From NCBI GenBank assembly GCA_963817515.1, contig CAWFPJ010000023.1, forward strand, positions 124,001-188,000: a stretch of 64,000 nt of DNA, given 5' to 3'. Position 1 is the stretch's first letter. The number at the start of each line of letters is the position of its first letter. The DNA comes from DATMNI01 sp963817515 (GTDB lineage Bacteria; Acidobacteriota; Terriglobia; Bryobacterales; Bryobacteraceae). Below are positions 34,978 to 43,748 of this stretch, piece after piece. The notes beneath the pieces were generated by a model. That model had not been told where the DNA came from and did no database searches. It worked only from the letters and a program-made list of their open reading frames with translations. The position numbers and the translations under genes were made by a program.

Positions 34978-37900
34978 TTAGAAACTCACACGCGCGGCTA
35001 TTTGCGCCGTGCGAGGCGATCTGGCGCTTGAGACCACACCGAAATCCGCCGCCCCGAACGTGAAGCCCGGCACGTTGAAGATCGCGTGGTTCAGCAGGTT
35101 GTAAAACTCGCCCCGCAAGTCGATCTTCCAGCGTTCCGTGACGAAGAAGCTCTTTTCGAGAGTGGCGTCGGTGGTCACGATGGGGGCGCCCCGCAGCCCG
35201 GAGCGCGGCGAATTCCCAAACGTCAGCGGCGCCGGATTCGCGTAGACCGATGTGTCGAACCAGCGGTTCACCGTGCGTTGATCCGAGGGCAGCGCGGAAT
35301 CACCCAACAGGTTCGGCCGCAAGGAACCGGCCGGAAAAGCATTGGTCGTGTTGGCGGTGGTGATCACCGTGAACGTGGGGCCGGATTCCGCGGTTTCCAG
35401 CAGGCCCACTTTCCAGCCGCCCAGCACGGAGTTCAGCAGCCGGTTGCCCTTGAATTTGTGCACCTCGTAAAGCAGCGTGACCACCAGCCGCTGAGGCACG
35501 TCGCTTCCGCTAAGCCCCTTGTCCAGGCGGCGATTGTAGGCATCCATGTAGCTGCCGGTGGAGCCGAACTCCTGGGACGCTTCCACGTCGTCTATGAACT
35601 TCGAAAACGTGTAGTGCGCCAGGAATGACAAGGAGCCGCTCATACGCTTTTCGGCACGGACGAAGCCGCCGTGGTAGGTGGAATTGCCGATCGACGGGTT
35701 GATCCAGGTCACGTTATTGAACTGCGGAAAGGGCCGCACCAGTTGCGCCGCGCCCGCAGTCATCAGTTGCGGAGGAACCTGGTTCAGGCTGAGGTCATTG
35801 GCCGTCAGGTGATGGCTGACGTTGGCAATGTATCCGACTTCCACCAGCAGGTTGCTGGCAAGCTCGCGCTGAACGCCCAGGTTGTACTGGTAAGAAATCG
35901 GAGCCACCTGCTTGGGATTGAAAAACGAGACCGCGGTGTTCACCTTCTGGCCCAGCGGTACCGCACCGAAGCCCGGCGTGAGCGGCTGGCGGACCGCGGG
36001 CGGAAATCCATTGCGCAATTCCAGCGAACTCTGGGTCTCGGCCTGCGCCACTGAGTAGCTTGCCGAGGTGGAGAATCCCAGAGATGCCACGTCGCCGATG
36101 GTGTTGCTCACGGTTCCCCCGTAGAAGATTCCGGCGCCGCCGCGGATCACGGTTTCATGCTTTCCCGGAAAGCGGTACGCGAAGCCCAGGCGCGGGCCCA
36201 GGTTATTCCAGTCGGTGGCAAACGCCCGTTCGGGTGTGCCGTTGACACCGGCGAACGTGACCACGCCAGGCGTGCCCGAAACCGGATTGATGGCCAGCGG
36301 ATCGAACGAATTCATCTTGTTCCCTATCACGTATCGCGGGAACTCGACCTCATAGCGCAGGCCGGCATTGACCGTCAGGCGATCCGATACGCGCCAGTCG
36401 TCTTGCACGTAAAACGCCATGTAGGAAGCGCGCGAAGGAATCTTGTCGGAAACCTGGATGCTGGCCGCGTTCACCTCACCCAGCAGGAAGCTGGCCAGCG
36501 AGTTGCCGGTAGTGGCGGACGAGCCGGGCAGATCCGTGATCAGCGGACTGATGGTGAAATTGCCGGCCGAGCCGCGGTCGCGGATCTCGTCGTTCGCGCC
36601 CATGCGGTACTCGGCGCCGAACTTAAAGGCATGCCGGCCGCGCGTCCAGGAGAGATTCTCAAGGAATTGCTGGTCGACAATCGGCGTCTGAAAGCGGTAG
36701 ACCATGGTCGGATTCCCCAGCGCCGCCCCGGTGGTGGGCACCGTCACATTACCGGCCACGTATCCCGCGGGAACGCCGTAGCCGGGAATCGTGAAGGCGG
36801 GGAATGCCGCATCCGTCACGCCCGTCAAGCCGATCTTCGCGGCCAGGTTATCGTCGAAGCCCGGGCGCGTATCCAGAAACTTGCGGCGCAGGTAGGTGTA
36901 GCGGAAATCGTTCGTCAGGTTCGGCCGGAAAATATGCGTATACGAACCCAGAATGGTCTGTACGCGGACGTCGGTGATATCCGCCAGCGGATCGGCGGCG
37001 GGGATTCCGTAGGTGCCGCTGTTATTGGTGTTGGCGTCGTTGATGTAGTAGCGGGCCGTTACCAGGTCCGCCTCCCGAAACTGGTGATCCAGGCGCCCCA
37101 CCACGATGTCCCGGTAGAGCTGGTTCCGGCTGGCGCCGACGAAGTTGTTGGCATTGGTCGCGGTGCCCGTCCGGTTCGGCAGCGGGAAATAGTTCATGGC
37201 TGCGAGGGCCACCGGGTCGAAGCGCTGTGCCGGAATGATGTTGCCCGCGAATGGCTGGCGCGTGGTTGCCGTGGAGCCCGTCGCCGGATCGTAGATCGGA
37301 ATCAATTTTCCCGCGGTGCTGCGCAGGTCCGAGAAATCGCCCTGCCGGTTGAGCAGCGTCGGCACCGTGGAAGCGGTCTCAAAGCTGGTCAATTGGCGCG
37401 TCTGCTCCCACGTCACGAAGAAATGCGTCTTGTCCTTGCGAATAGGCCCGCCGAAGCTGCCGCCGTACTGGTTCAATCTCACCGGCGCCCGATTGGCCGA
37501 GAAAAAGTTGCGCGCGTTAAAAACATCGTTCTGCAGCGATTCAAACAGACTGCCGTGATACTGGTTGGTTCCGGAGCGGGTAGTCATCGTCACAATGCCG
37601 CCGGTGGAATGTCCATACTCGGCCGAATAGTTGTTGGCGATCACCTTGAACTCCTGCATCGCGTCCACCGGCAGGCTGGTGAGCTGCTGCGGCCGGGTCA
37701 GGCCCACGGCGTTCGACACATTGCCCCCGTCCAAAGTGAAATTCTGATTGCGCGCCCGTCCGCCGGCCACACTGAAGACCGGATAATTCTCAGCCGTGCC
37801 CGCGCCGGTATCGATCATGACCACGCCGGGGGACAGAGCCGCCAGCGATGATGCCGCCCGGTTCGGCAGCGGCAGACCCGCCAGCATTTGCCGATCCACC

Positions 37901-38304
37901 ACCTGACCGACGTTGGAAGTCTGTGACTCGGTGATCGGTGCCGACTCCGTAACTGTCACGGTCTCGCTGGCTTTTCCCACTTCAAGCATCAGGTCCAAAG
38001 CCAGGACTTGGCCCACCTCCAGGGTGACGGGTCCCCGGACAAGTTTTTGGAAGCCGTCGGCTTCAACTTCCACCCGATAAGAGCCCGGCACCAGGGATCC
38101 GGCGCGGTATACGCCAGTGTCGTTGGTCACGGTAGCCTGTGCCGCTCCCGTTTCCCCGTTGACTACTCTAATTCTCGCTCCCGGCACGATTGATCCGGTA
38201 GCATCTTTGATAGCGCCGGAAATGGTGCTCGATCCGCTCTGCGCCATCGTTAGAATAGGGAAAATTATGCTTAAAATCAGTAGTTTAGCTTTGACCATCG
38301 ACAT
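34978..38304 (-). CDS. TonB-dependent receptor with carboxypeptidase-regulatory-like domain
   Basis: An 1108-aa receptor. Leader MVKAKLLILSIIFPILTMAQ; regulatory-like domain ISGAIKDATGSIVPGARIRV; plug with LPLPNRAASSLAALSPGVVM, NQNFTLDGGNVSNAVGL, AMQEFKVIANNYSAEYGHST and VTMTTRSGTNQYHGSLFESL; barrel ending PRTAQIAARVSF. The plug motifs are distinct from the other two receptors, so a different ligand is likely. I use ATG 38304 (MSMVKAK); the frame is open to 38523 but that part has no leader-like content. The gene stands alone, with a poly-T stretch after its stop (minus strand, within 34950-34978) that could help termination. Confidence 0.9.
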   Translation of the reverse strand: MSMVKAKLLILSIIFPILTMAQSGSSTISGAIKDATGSIVPGARIRVVNGETGAAQATVTNDTGVYRAGSLVPGSYRVEVEADGFQKLVRGPVTLEVGQVLALDLMLEVGKASETVTVTESAPITESQTSNVGQVVDRQMLAGLPLPNRAASSLAALSPGVVMIDTGAGTAENYPVFSVAGGRARNQNFTLDGGNVSNAVGLTRPQQLTSLPVDAMQEFKVIANNYSAEYGHSTGGIVTMTTRSGTNQYHGSLFESLQNDVFNARNFFSANRAPVRLNQYGGSFGGPIRKDKTHFFVTWEQTRQLTSFETASTVPTLLNRQGDFSDLRSTAGKLIPIYDPATGSTATTRQPFAGNIIPAQRFDPVALAAMNYFPLPNRTGTATNANNFVGASRNQLYRDIVVGRLDHQFREADLVTARYYINDANTNNSGTYGIPAADPLADITDVRVQTILGSYTHIFRPNLTNDFRYTYLRRKFLDTRPGFDDNLAAKIGLTGVTDAAFPAFTIPGYGVPAGYVAGNVTVPTTGAALGNPTMVYRFQTPIVDQQFLENLSWTRGRHAFKFGAEYRMGANDEIRDRGSAGNFTISPLITDLPGSSATTGNSLASFLLGEVNAASIQVSDKIPSRASYMAFYVQDDWRVSDRLTVNAGLRYEVEFPRYVIGNKMNSFDPLAINPVSGTPGVVTFAGVNGTPERAFATDWNNLGPRLGFAYRFPGKHETVIRGGAGIFYGGTVSNTIGDVASLGFSTSASYSVAQAETQSSLELRNGFPPAVRQPLTPGFGAVPLGQKVNTAVSFFNPKQVAPISYQYNLGVQRELASNLLVEVGYIANVSHHLTANDLSLNQVPPQLMTAGAAQLVRPFPQFNNVTWINPSIGNSTYHGGFVRAEKRMSGSLSFLAHYTFSKFIDDVEASQEFGSTGSYMDAYNRRLDKGLSGSDVPQRLVVTLLYEVHKFKGNRLLNSVLGGWKVGLLETAESGPTFTVITTANTTNAFPAGSLRPNLLGDSALPSDQRTVNRWFDTSVYANPAPLTFGNSPRSGLRGAPIVTTDATLEKSFFVTERWKIDLRGEFYNLLNHAIFNVPGFTFGAADFGVVSSARSPRTAQIAARVSF

Positions 38305-38471
38305 TTCGTTCCCGCTGGCCAGTGGCACAGCTTTTGTGATCATACTATAGTCTATGGATCTAGTAAACAAAATATTTAATCGGCCTCCGTGCACTGCTGC
38401 ACAATTGGCGCTGGGCTGCCGTTTCCGGTAGCGCCGGTGGTCGTGCCACCGGTGTCTTGCCATGTTTCCGC

Positions 38472-38500
38472 TTGACAAATTTGCATATACCCTATATCGT
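38472..38500 (+). promoter_or_regulatory. Putative promoter pointing into a truncated gene
   Basis: TTGACA (38472-38477), 17 bp, TATCGT (38495-38500) on the plus strand. It contains TATACCCTAT (38486-38495) and the hairpin-like TATCG-t-CGATA, and is followed by GATAGACAATA (38502-38512). These words match the upstream regions of two TonB receptor genes. Downstream lies only a gene fragment. Confidence 0.4.
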
Positions 38501-38513
38501 CGATAGACAATAG

Positions 38514-38969
38514 TATATTTCAAAAGTTCAGCGCTTACGGCACCACTTCCTCGACCAGACGGATACGGGCTTCGATACCAATGCGGCGGCGGCTGAATCC
38601 GGTAATTGGGATCGTTCCCGCATCCGCGACATGCTGTCCAGCCTTCTGGTAAGGGAGCGGTACGACGCCATCTTCACGCTTCTGCCCACCGCTGAGACGC
38701 ACGGCCACCATCGCGCCGCTACTCTTCTGGCGCTGGAGGCGGTCTCCAATCTCCCCGTGGACCAACGCCCTCTGACCTTCGGCGTAGAGCCGCGGTCTAC
38801 CTCGGACCAGTCACTCACCTTCTCCGGACTGCCGGAAGAGCCGCTTACCCACGGCAGGCACGAGTTTGAGCAGTTCTGGCTGTTCGAGGCCAGCGGAAAA
38901 GCTGAAGACCGGCGTCTTCAACAGCTCCAGACTAACTTGAACAGCGCCGCCCGCTCCTCGGCCTGGTAA
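38514..38969 (+). pseudogene. PIG-L (LmbE-type) deacetylase, C-terminal fragment
   Basis: An open frame of about 150 codons begins directly after an in-frame TAG (38511-38513) with no plausible start for a full domain. It reads HHFLDQTDTGFDTNA, RYDAIFTLLPTAETHGHHRA, ATLLALEAV and ends FWLFEASGKAED. THGHHxAA is the late metal/active-site motif of the PIG-L N-acetylglucosaminyl deacetylase family; the early AHPDDE motif, which supplies the catalytic Asp and zinc ligands, is absent. The protein is therefore missing roughly its first 100 residues and cannot be active. It may result from a deletion that fused a TonB-type promoter to the gene remnant, or from an assembly join at about 38515. Confidence 0.75.
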
Positions 38970-38999
38970 TCGCCCGCATGCCTTCAACAGCCAGCCGCC

Positions 39000-39968
39000 C
39001 TATCCTAACCCAGGCACGCCGCCCAGCGTCTTCGCCAGCCTCACCGCGCGCAGTATGCTTTCCGCTACCGCTTCCGCCGCCGCTACGCCCAGCACGTTGA
39101 TGTCGGCCTGCAGGGCGCCCAGCGACAGTGCAAAAGCGATGTCTCCATCCATCATCGTATTCACCGGATAGATGGTACGCGCCATCCCCAAACCCGCAAA
39201 TTGCGCCAGCTTGTTGGCCTGCACCTTGTTTAGCCTGGCATTCGTCGCCACCACGGCCAGCGTCGTATTCTTCGGCGCTCCTGCACCCGGCGTGCGGGCG
39301 CGCTGCATATATTCGCCACTCTTCATATACTCCGTGGCGTTGACAAATTCCCTGCTGTCCGCAGCCTTGCGCGCACCCGCTACAATCTTCGCCGTAGCCG
39401 GATCGCGCACGTCGCCCAACGCGTTCACCGCCACCAGGCTCGCAACCATCACTCCGCCCGGCAGCATCACTGTGAACGATCCGACTCCGCCTTTCATGCA
39501 TTGCTTCATGCCGAGAATCTTGCCGACCGTGGCCCCGGTGCCCGCTCCCACGCTGCCTTCTTTCACGGCGTCGGTAGTGGCCGCGGCCGCCGCTGCTTCA
39601 CCCATGGCGACGTTGGGATGAACGTTGGGCTTGCCGATCCCCAGATCGAACAGAATCGCTGCCGGCACAATCGGCACATGTTCGCCGCCAAATGCAAAAC
39701 CCACTCCGCGATGCGCCAGGTAGCGCCGCACGCCGGCGGCGGCTTCCAGACCGAAAGCGCTGCCGCCGGCGAGCAGGATTCCGTGAACCTGATCGCTCAC
39801 ATGTCCCGGGTTGAGCGTGTCGATCTCCTGAGTGCCTGAAGCCGAGCCGCGGATATCCACGCCGCCCATGGCCCCCTGTTCGCACAGGATCGCCGTGCAG
39901 CCGGTGATCGCTTCATAATCCGAAACGTGACCCACCCGAACGCCGGGAATGTCTGTAAGTCCCTTCAT
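39000..39968 (-). CDS. P1 family peptidase (S58, DmpA/NylC-like N-terminal nucleophile hydrolase)
   Basis: A 322-aa protein starting MKGLTDIPGVRVGHVSD, the typical opening of the DmpA/P1 fold. GILLAGGSAFGLEAAAGVRR and GVGSFTVMLPGG follow. The autoprocessing site is visible in GAPKNTTLAVVATNARLNK: cleavage before Thr235 or Thr236 would free the catalytic N-terminus of the small subunit. Relatives hydrolyse N-terminal D-amino acids, beta-amino acids or nylon oligomers. There is no signal peptide. The longer in-frame opening to 40112 would overlap the divergent MlaE gene, so ATG 39968 is preferred; 51 bp separate the two starts and must hold both promoters. Confidence 0.9.
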   Translation of the reverse strand: MKGLTDIPGVRVGHVSDYEAITGCTAILCEQGAMGGVDIRGSASGTQEIDTLNPGHVSDQVHGILLAGGSAFGLEAAAGVRRYLAHRGVGFAFGGEHVPIVPAAILFDLGIGKPNVHPNVAMGEAAAAAATTDAVKEGSVGAGTGATVGKILGMKQCMKGGVGSFTVMLPGGVMVASLVAVNALGDVRDPATAKIVAGARKAADSREFVNATEYMKSGEYMQRARTPGAGAPKNTTLAVVATNARLNKVQANKLAQFAGLGMARTIYPVNTMMDGDIAFALSLGALQADINVLGVAAAEAVAESILRAVRLAKTLGGVPGLG

Positions 39969-40019
39969 CGCGATACTTTTCAGCCAATATGGTAGCATCG
40001 GGATTCGGGGACCCACCGA

Positions 40020-40796
40020 TTGTTGGACTTCCTTAAAGAGCCTGTTCTGGCCGCTCAAGAGTTTTTCATCCTCACCGGCAGAGCCTTCCGGAACTTCTTT
40101 CGACGCCCGCATTATTGGGACGATGTCGCCATTCAGATGGACAGCATCGGGGTGGGCAGCCTTCCCATCGTGGTCTTGACCGGATTCTTCGGCGGTGCCG
40201 TGATGGCGTTACAGATGTCGCGCGCGCTGGCCGCTTACGGGCAGGTCGGCAAAACGGGGATGATCGTTTCGCTCACCCTGGTGCGTGAATTTGGTCCGGT
40301 GCTCACCGGCATCATGGTGGCGGGCCGCAATTCTTCGGGTATCGCCAGCGAACTCGGCTCCATGAAAGTCACCGAGCAGATCGATGCCATGCGCGCGCTG
40401 GGAACCGACCCCGTGCAGAAACTGGTAGCGCCGCGGCTGCTGGCGACTTCCGTGATGCTGCCGCTATTGACCATCATCTCTGATTTCGTGGGTATGTTCG
40501 GCGGCTATCTGATTGCCGCGTTCTTACTCAATCTCACCGGACGGCAATACTGGTCTTCGGTGTGGCGGGCGCTCGAATGGAACGACATCGTGCAGGGCCT
40601 GCTCAAACCTCTGGTCTTCGCGGTGATCATTTCGTTGATCGGCTGCTTTTACGGCCTGCGGACATCCGGCGGTACGCAAGGCGTGGGCCGGTCCACCACG
40701 CAGGCTGTGGTAGCGGCCACCGTCCTCATCTTCGTACTGGATTTTCTGATCACCAAGGTATTCGTATGGTGGGTCGGAATCCAAGGCGGTTCCTGA
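40020..40796 (+). CDS. mlaE: MlaE-family ABC transporter permease
   Basis: A 258-aa inner-membrane permease with five to six spans. Family motifs: LPIVVLTGFFGGAVMALQMS, MIVSLTLVREFGPVLTGIMV, the conserved ASELGSMKVTEQIDAMRALG coupling segment, and FYGLRTSGGTQGVGRSTTQA. It works with MlaF (next gene, overlapping by one base) and the MCE protein MlaD to move phospholipid between the two membranes. The start is TTG at 40020, with TTG at 40023 as an alternative; no ATG is available. The cytosolic N-terminal helix FLKEPVLAAQEFFILTGRAF is typical. Confidence 0.92.
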   Translation: MLDFLKEPVLAAQEFFILTGRAFRNFFRRPHYWDDVAIQMDSIGVGSLPIVVLTGFFGGAVMALQMSRALAAYGQVGKTGMIVSLTLVREFGPVLTGIMVAGRNSSGIASELGSMKVTEQIDAMRALGTDPVQKLVAPRLLATSVMLPLLTIISDFVGMFGGYLIAAFLLNLTGRQYWSSVWRALEWNDIVQGLLKPLVFAVIISLIGCFYGLRTSGGTQGVGRSTTQAVVAATVLIFVLDFLITKVFVWWVGIQGGS

Positions 40797-41620
40797 TGCC
40801 CGAACCAGCCCATCCCTCGGTCCTGCGGTTCGAGCACGTCACGGTCTCTTTCGATAACGAAGTGGCGCTTTCAGACATGTCCTTCGAGGCCTTCGAAGGC
40901 GAATCGCGCGTGATTCTGGGGGCGGCAGGCAGCGGGAAAACGGTGCTCCTGAAGACCGCGATGGGCCTTGTGAAGCCTGAATCCGGCAAAGTATTTGTAT
41001 TCGACAGGGACATCAGCAAGATGCGGGAGAGTGAACTGTTTCAGGTCCGCAGCAAGATCGGCATGCTGTTCCAGGAGAGCGCCCTGTTCGATTCTATGAC
41101 CATCGAAGAGAACGTGGCCTACCCGCTGGAAAATCAGCTAAGCATACAGTGCCCCGCCGCTGACGTGCGTCCGCGCGTGCAACAGGCGCTCGAGTTCGTG
41201 GAACTGGGCGGCACGCTGGAAAAATTCCCCAGCGAACTCTCAGGCGGCATGCGGCGGCGCGCGGCCATCGCCCGCGCCGTGGTGACGGAACCGCCCCTGC
41301 TCCTGTACGATTCGCCCACCGCGGGGCTCGACCCTATTACCGCCCACACCATCATGGCGCTGCTGATCAAAGAACGCGACGTGAGCCAGACTACCACCCT
41401 GGTGGTCACGCACCGGTATCAGGACGGAAATCTCATCGCCAATTTCCGCTACAATTCGAAACAAGGGGCTCTTGAGCCGGTTCGAAACGGGGCGGGCAGG
41501 GATCTGCGCACCACCTTCATGGTTTTGAAGGAAGGCAGGCTGATCTTCGAAGGCGGCCAGGACCAGCTTGAGGCATCGAAAGACAGCTATATCAGTAAGT
41601 TCGTAAAGCAGCGAGTGTAG
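40796..41620 (+). CDS. mlaF: MlaF-like ABC transporter ATP-binding protein with Ser at the catalytic Glu position
   Basis: A 274-aa ATPase of the Mla lipid transporter. Walker A GAAGSGKT, Q-loop MLFQESALFD, signature LSGGMRRRAAIARA and H-loop VTHRYQDG are intact. The Walker B block reads LLLYDSPTAGLDP: Asp172 is present but Ser173 replaces the Glu that normally polarises the attacking water. About 25 extra residues (NFRYNSKQGALEPVRNGAGR) follow the H-loop before FMVLKEGRLIFEGG. The ATG overlaps the mlaE stop (TGATG), so translation is coupled. Slow turnover, or a substitute base elsewhere, is inferred. Confidence 0.92.
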   Translation: MPEPAHPSVLRFEHVTVSFDNEVALSDMSFEAFEGESRVILGAAGSGKTVLLKTAMGLVKPESGKVFVFDRDISKMRESELFQVRSKIGMLFQESALFDSMTIEENVAYPLENQLSIQCPAADVRPRVQQALEFVELGGTLEKFPSELSGGMRRRAAIARAVVTEPPLLLYDSPTAGLDPITAHTIMALLIKERDVSQTTTLVVTHRYQDGNLIANFRYNSKQGALEPVRNGAGRDLRTTFMVLKEGRLIFEGGQDQLEASKDSYISKFVKQRV

Positions 41621-41624
41621 ACTC

Positions 41625-42698
41625 ATGCCGGATCGCAGCAAAGTACGGTGGTCGCAGTTAAAGGTTGGAATCGTCGGGCTGGCCGCGTTCGTAATTCTGG
41701 CCGTTCTGATTTTCCTGCTAACCGGTTCTACCGGCCTTTTCCAGAAGCAGGCGCATCTGCGCACGTACATGGACGACGCTTCGGGTATTCCCGATGGCGC
41801 CACAGTGCGGCTCAACGGCATCACCATCGGCGCGCTAAACAAATTGATTCTCACCCCTTCCCGGGATCCCAAACGCACCGTGGAATTCGACATGGAAATC
41901 CTCGCCCGTTACCTGAACCAGATTCCAGTGGATTCGGTGGCGGGAATCAGCGCGGCCAACCTGTTGGGCGACAAATTCATCAATATCACCAAGGGCGTGG
42001 ACCCGCGGCATGTCGAGGATAACGCCGAGTTGAAAAGCCTGGATGCACAGGATATTCCAGAACTCCTGAAGGCGGGCTCCCAGGTATTCGACTCGCTGCA
42101 AAGAGTGGTGAACCGTTTGGACGGGCTGCTGGTGGGCGTGGAGAACGGCAAAGGCAACATCGGCCTGCTGCTCAAGGACGAAGCATTGTACAACCGGCTG
42201 AACGGAATCGGGTCCGAAATGCAGGGTTTGTTGGCCGACGTGCGGCACGGCAAGGGTACCATCAGCAAGCTGCTGTACGAGGACGGGCTGTACAACGATT
42301 TGCAGGCGCCCCTCAAACGGATTGATTCCATGATGGCGGACCTGCAAGCGGGCCAGGGCACGGCAGGCAAGCTCCTGAAGGACACCGCGCTGTATGACGA
42401 GGCTAAGCAGACCGTCGATCAGATCAAGCTCCTGGTGGCCGACCTCAACGCCGGCAAGGGCACCGCGGGCAAACTGCTCAAGGACGATCAGCTTTCCAAA
42501 CGCCTGGATGAACTGGTGGCCAGGCTGAACGGCACCATCGACAAGATCAATTCCGGACAAGGATCGCTCGGCCAGTTCCTGGTGAACCCGCAACTCTACG
42601 AATCGCTCAACGGCGCCACCAGGGAATTCCAATCGCTGGCCAAGGACATGCGGGCCAATCCGAAGAAATTCCTCACCATCCGGCTGACTTTATTCTAG
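41625..42698 (+). CDS. mlaD: MlaD-family MCE protein with five C-terminal repeats
   Basis: A 357-aa periplasmic lipid-binding protein anchored by one N-terminal span (VGLAAFVILAVLIFLLTG). The MCE domain reads RTYMDDASGIPDGATVRLNG to GISAANLLGDKFINITKG. The remaining 200 residues carry five imperfect repeats of about 36 residues around a G-x-G-T-x-x-K-L-L-x-D core (GKGNIGLLLKD, GKGTISKLLYED, GQGTAGKLLKD, GKGTAGKLLKD, GQGSLGQFLVN), each followed by LYxxL and helical spacers. Such helical tails form the tunnel or bridge of longer MCE proteins. The ATG lies 4 bp after the mlaF stop. Confidence 0.92.
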   Translation: MPDRSKVRWSQLKVGIVGLAAFVILAVLIFLLTGSTGLFQKQAHLRTYMDDASGIPDGATVRLNGITIGALNKLILTPSRDPKRTVEFDMEILARYLNQIPVDSVAGISAANLLGDKFINITKGVDPRHVEDNAELKSLDAQDIPELLKAGSQVFDSLQRVVNRLDGLLVGVENGKGNIGLLLKDEALYNRLNGIGSEMQGLLADVRHGKGTISKLLYEDGLYNDLQAPLKRIDSMMADLQAGQGTAGKLLKDTALYDEAKQTVDQIKLLVADLNAGKGTAGKLLKDDQLSKRLDELVARLNGTIDKINSGQGSLGQFLVNPQLYESLNGATREFQSLAKDMRANPKKFLTIRLTLF

Positions 42699-42728
42699 TT
42701 CTCAAAGAATGTTTCAGTTCAAAGAGCC

Positions 42729-43550
42729 TTGAATTCCCGAAAACAGCTCGTGGTCAATGCCGATGATTTCGGCTTCACGCCGGATGTCAATCAAGGAATT
42801 GTGGAAGCCCATCGCCTGGGCATTCTCACCGCCACCACCTTGATGGCTAATGGCGCGGCCTTCGATGACGCACTGGAGCTGGCACGCCAGACGCCGGCGC
42901 TCGATATCGGCTGCCATCTGGTGTTGATCGGCGGCCGGTCCCTGGTGACCCAGAAGCCGTTTCCCTTGACCGTGCCTCAACTGGCAACGGCGCTGGTCAC
43001 GCGGCAGATTCGCCCCTACGATGAACTCAAGGCGCAGGTGCGGCGCATCGTGGAATCGGGCATTCGGCCCACGCACCTGGACACCCACAAGCACACGCAC
43101 CTGGCTCCATCGGTGCTCGATGCTGTGGCGACCCTGAGCGAGGAGTTCGGCATCCGTTGGGTGCGCCGCCCGTTCGATTTTCCATTGAACGCTCTTGGCG
43201 GAACCGTGCCGCGTATGAAACGGCTCACCTCTGGCGCCATGAGCCTGCTGCGCCGAAGATTCCATCGCGTGCTTGAGAAGCACGGTTGCCTGACAACCGA
43301 CCATTTCGCCGGCTTTCAGATTACCGGCCGCTTTCGCGCCGCGGAGCTAGTGCGGTTGATGTCGGCGATCCCCGAAGGCAGCACCGAACTGATGTGCCAT
43401 CCTGGGCGCTGCGGCCCGGCGTTGCACGCGGCGCGCACGCGGTTGAAGGAAAGCCGCGAGCACGAACTGGCCGCCCTTATATCGCGCGAGGTCCGGCAGG
43501 CTGTGGAACGGAATGGGATTGAGCTGGTGAACTACGCGGGCCTGGCGTAA
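42729..43550 (+). CDS. ChbG/HpnK (YdjC-type) carbohydrate deacetylase
   Basis: A 273-aa metal-dependent deacetylase. VVNADDFGFTPDVNQGIVEA carries the Asp-Asp pair, GCHLVLIG a His ligand, PTHLDTHKHTHLAPSVLDAV the H-x3-H motif, and GSTELMCHPG the late conserved His. Family members deacetylate chitooligosaccharides (ChbG) or hopanoid N-acetylglucosamine (HpnK). The position 30 bp after the lipid-transport genes fits a hopanoid or envelope-lipid role, but that is context only. The start is TTG at 42729; the first in-frame ATG would remove the ADD motif. Confidence 0.87.
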   Translation: MNSRKQLVVNADDFGFTPDVNQGIVEAHRLGILTATTLMANGAAFDDALELARQTPALDIGCHLVLIGGRSLVTQKPFPLTVPQLATALVTRQIRPYDELKAQVRRIVESGIRPTHLDTHKHTHLAPSVLDAVATLSEEFGIRWVRRPFDFPLNALGGTVPRMKRLTSGAMSLLRRRFHRVLEKHGCLTTDHFAGFQITGRFRAAELVRLMSAIPEGSTELMCHPGRCGPALHAARTRLKESREHELAALISREVRQAVERNGIELVNYAGLA

Positions 43551-43748
43551 CAACTACCGGCACCGCGCAAAACCTGCGCGCATGAGCGGTGGACACTTGC
43601 AAAAACCATTTGAAATTCATGGCCGTAAGCTGCTACTGTGACAGTTCGCACACCGGTCATATTATTGCATCGGGCCAATGTGGGGAAGGCGTTTGTGTCC
43701 CAGGAAAGCGAATTGCATCAAGTTCGAATACCGGAGATTGGATTCTGT

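Noticed and set aside
36157..37851. A 564-codon plus-strand open frame opposite the third TonB receptor
   Set aside because: No domain, typical antisense composition, fully covered by conserved receptor sequence on the other strand.
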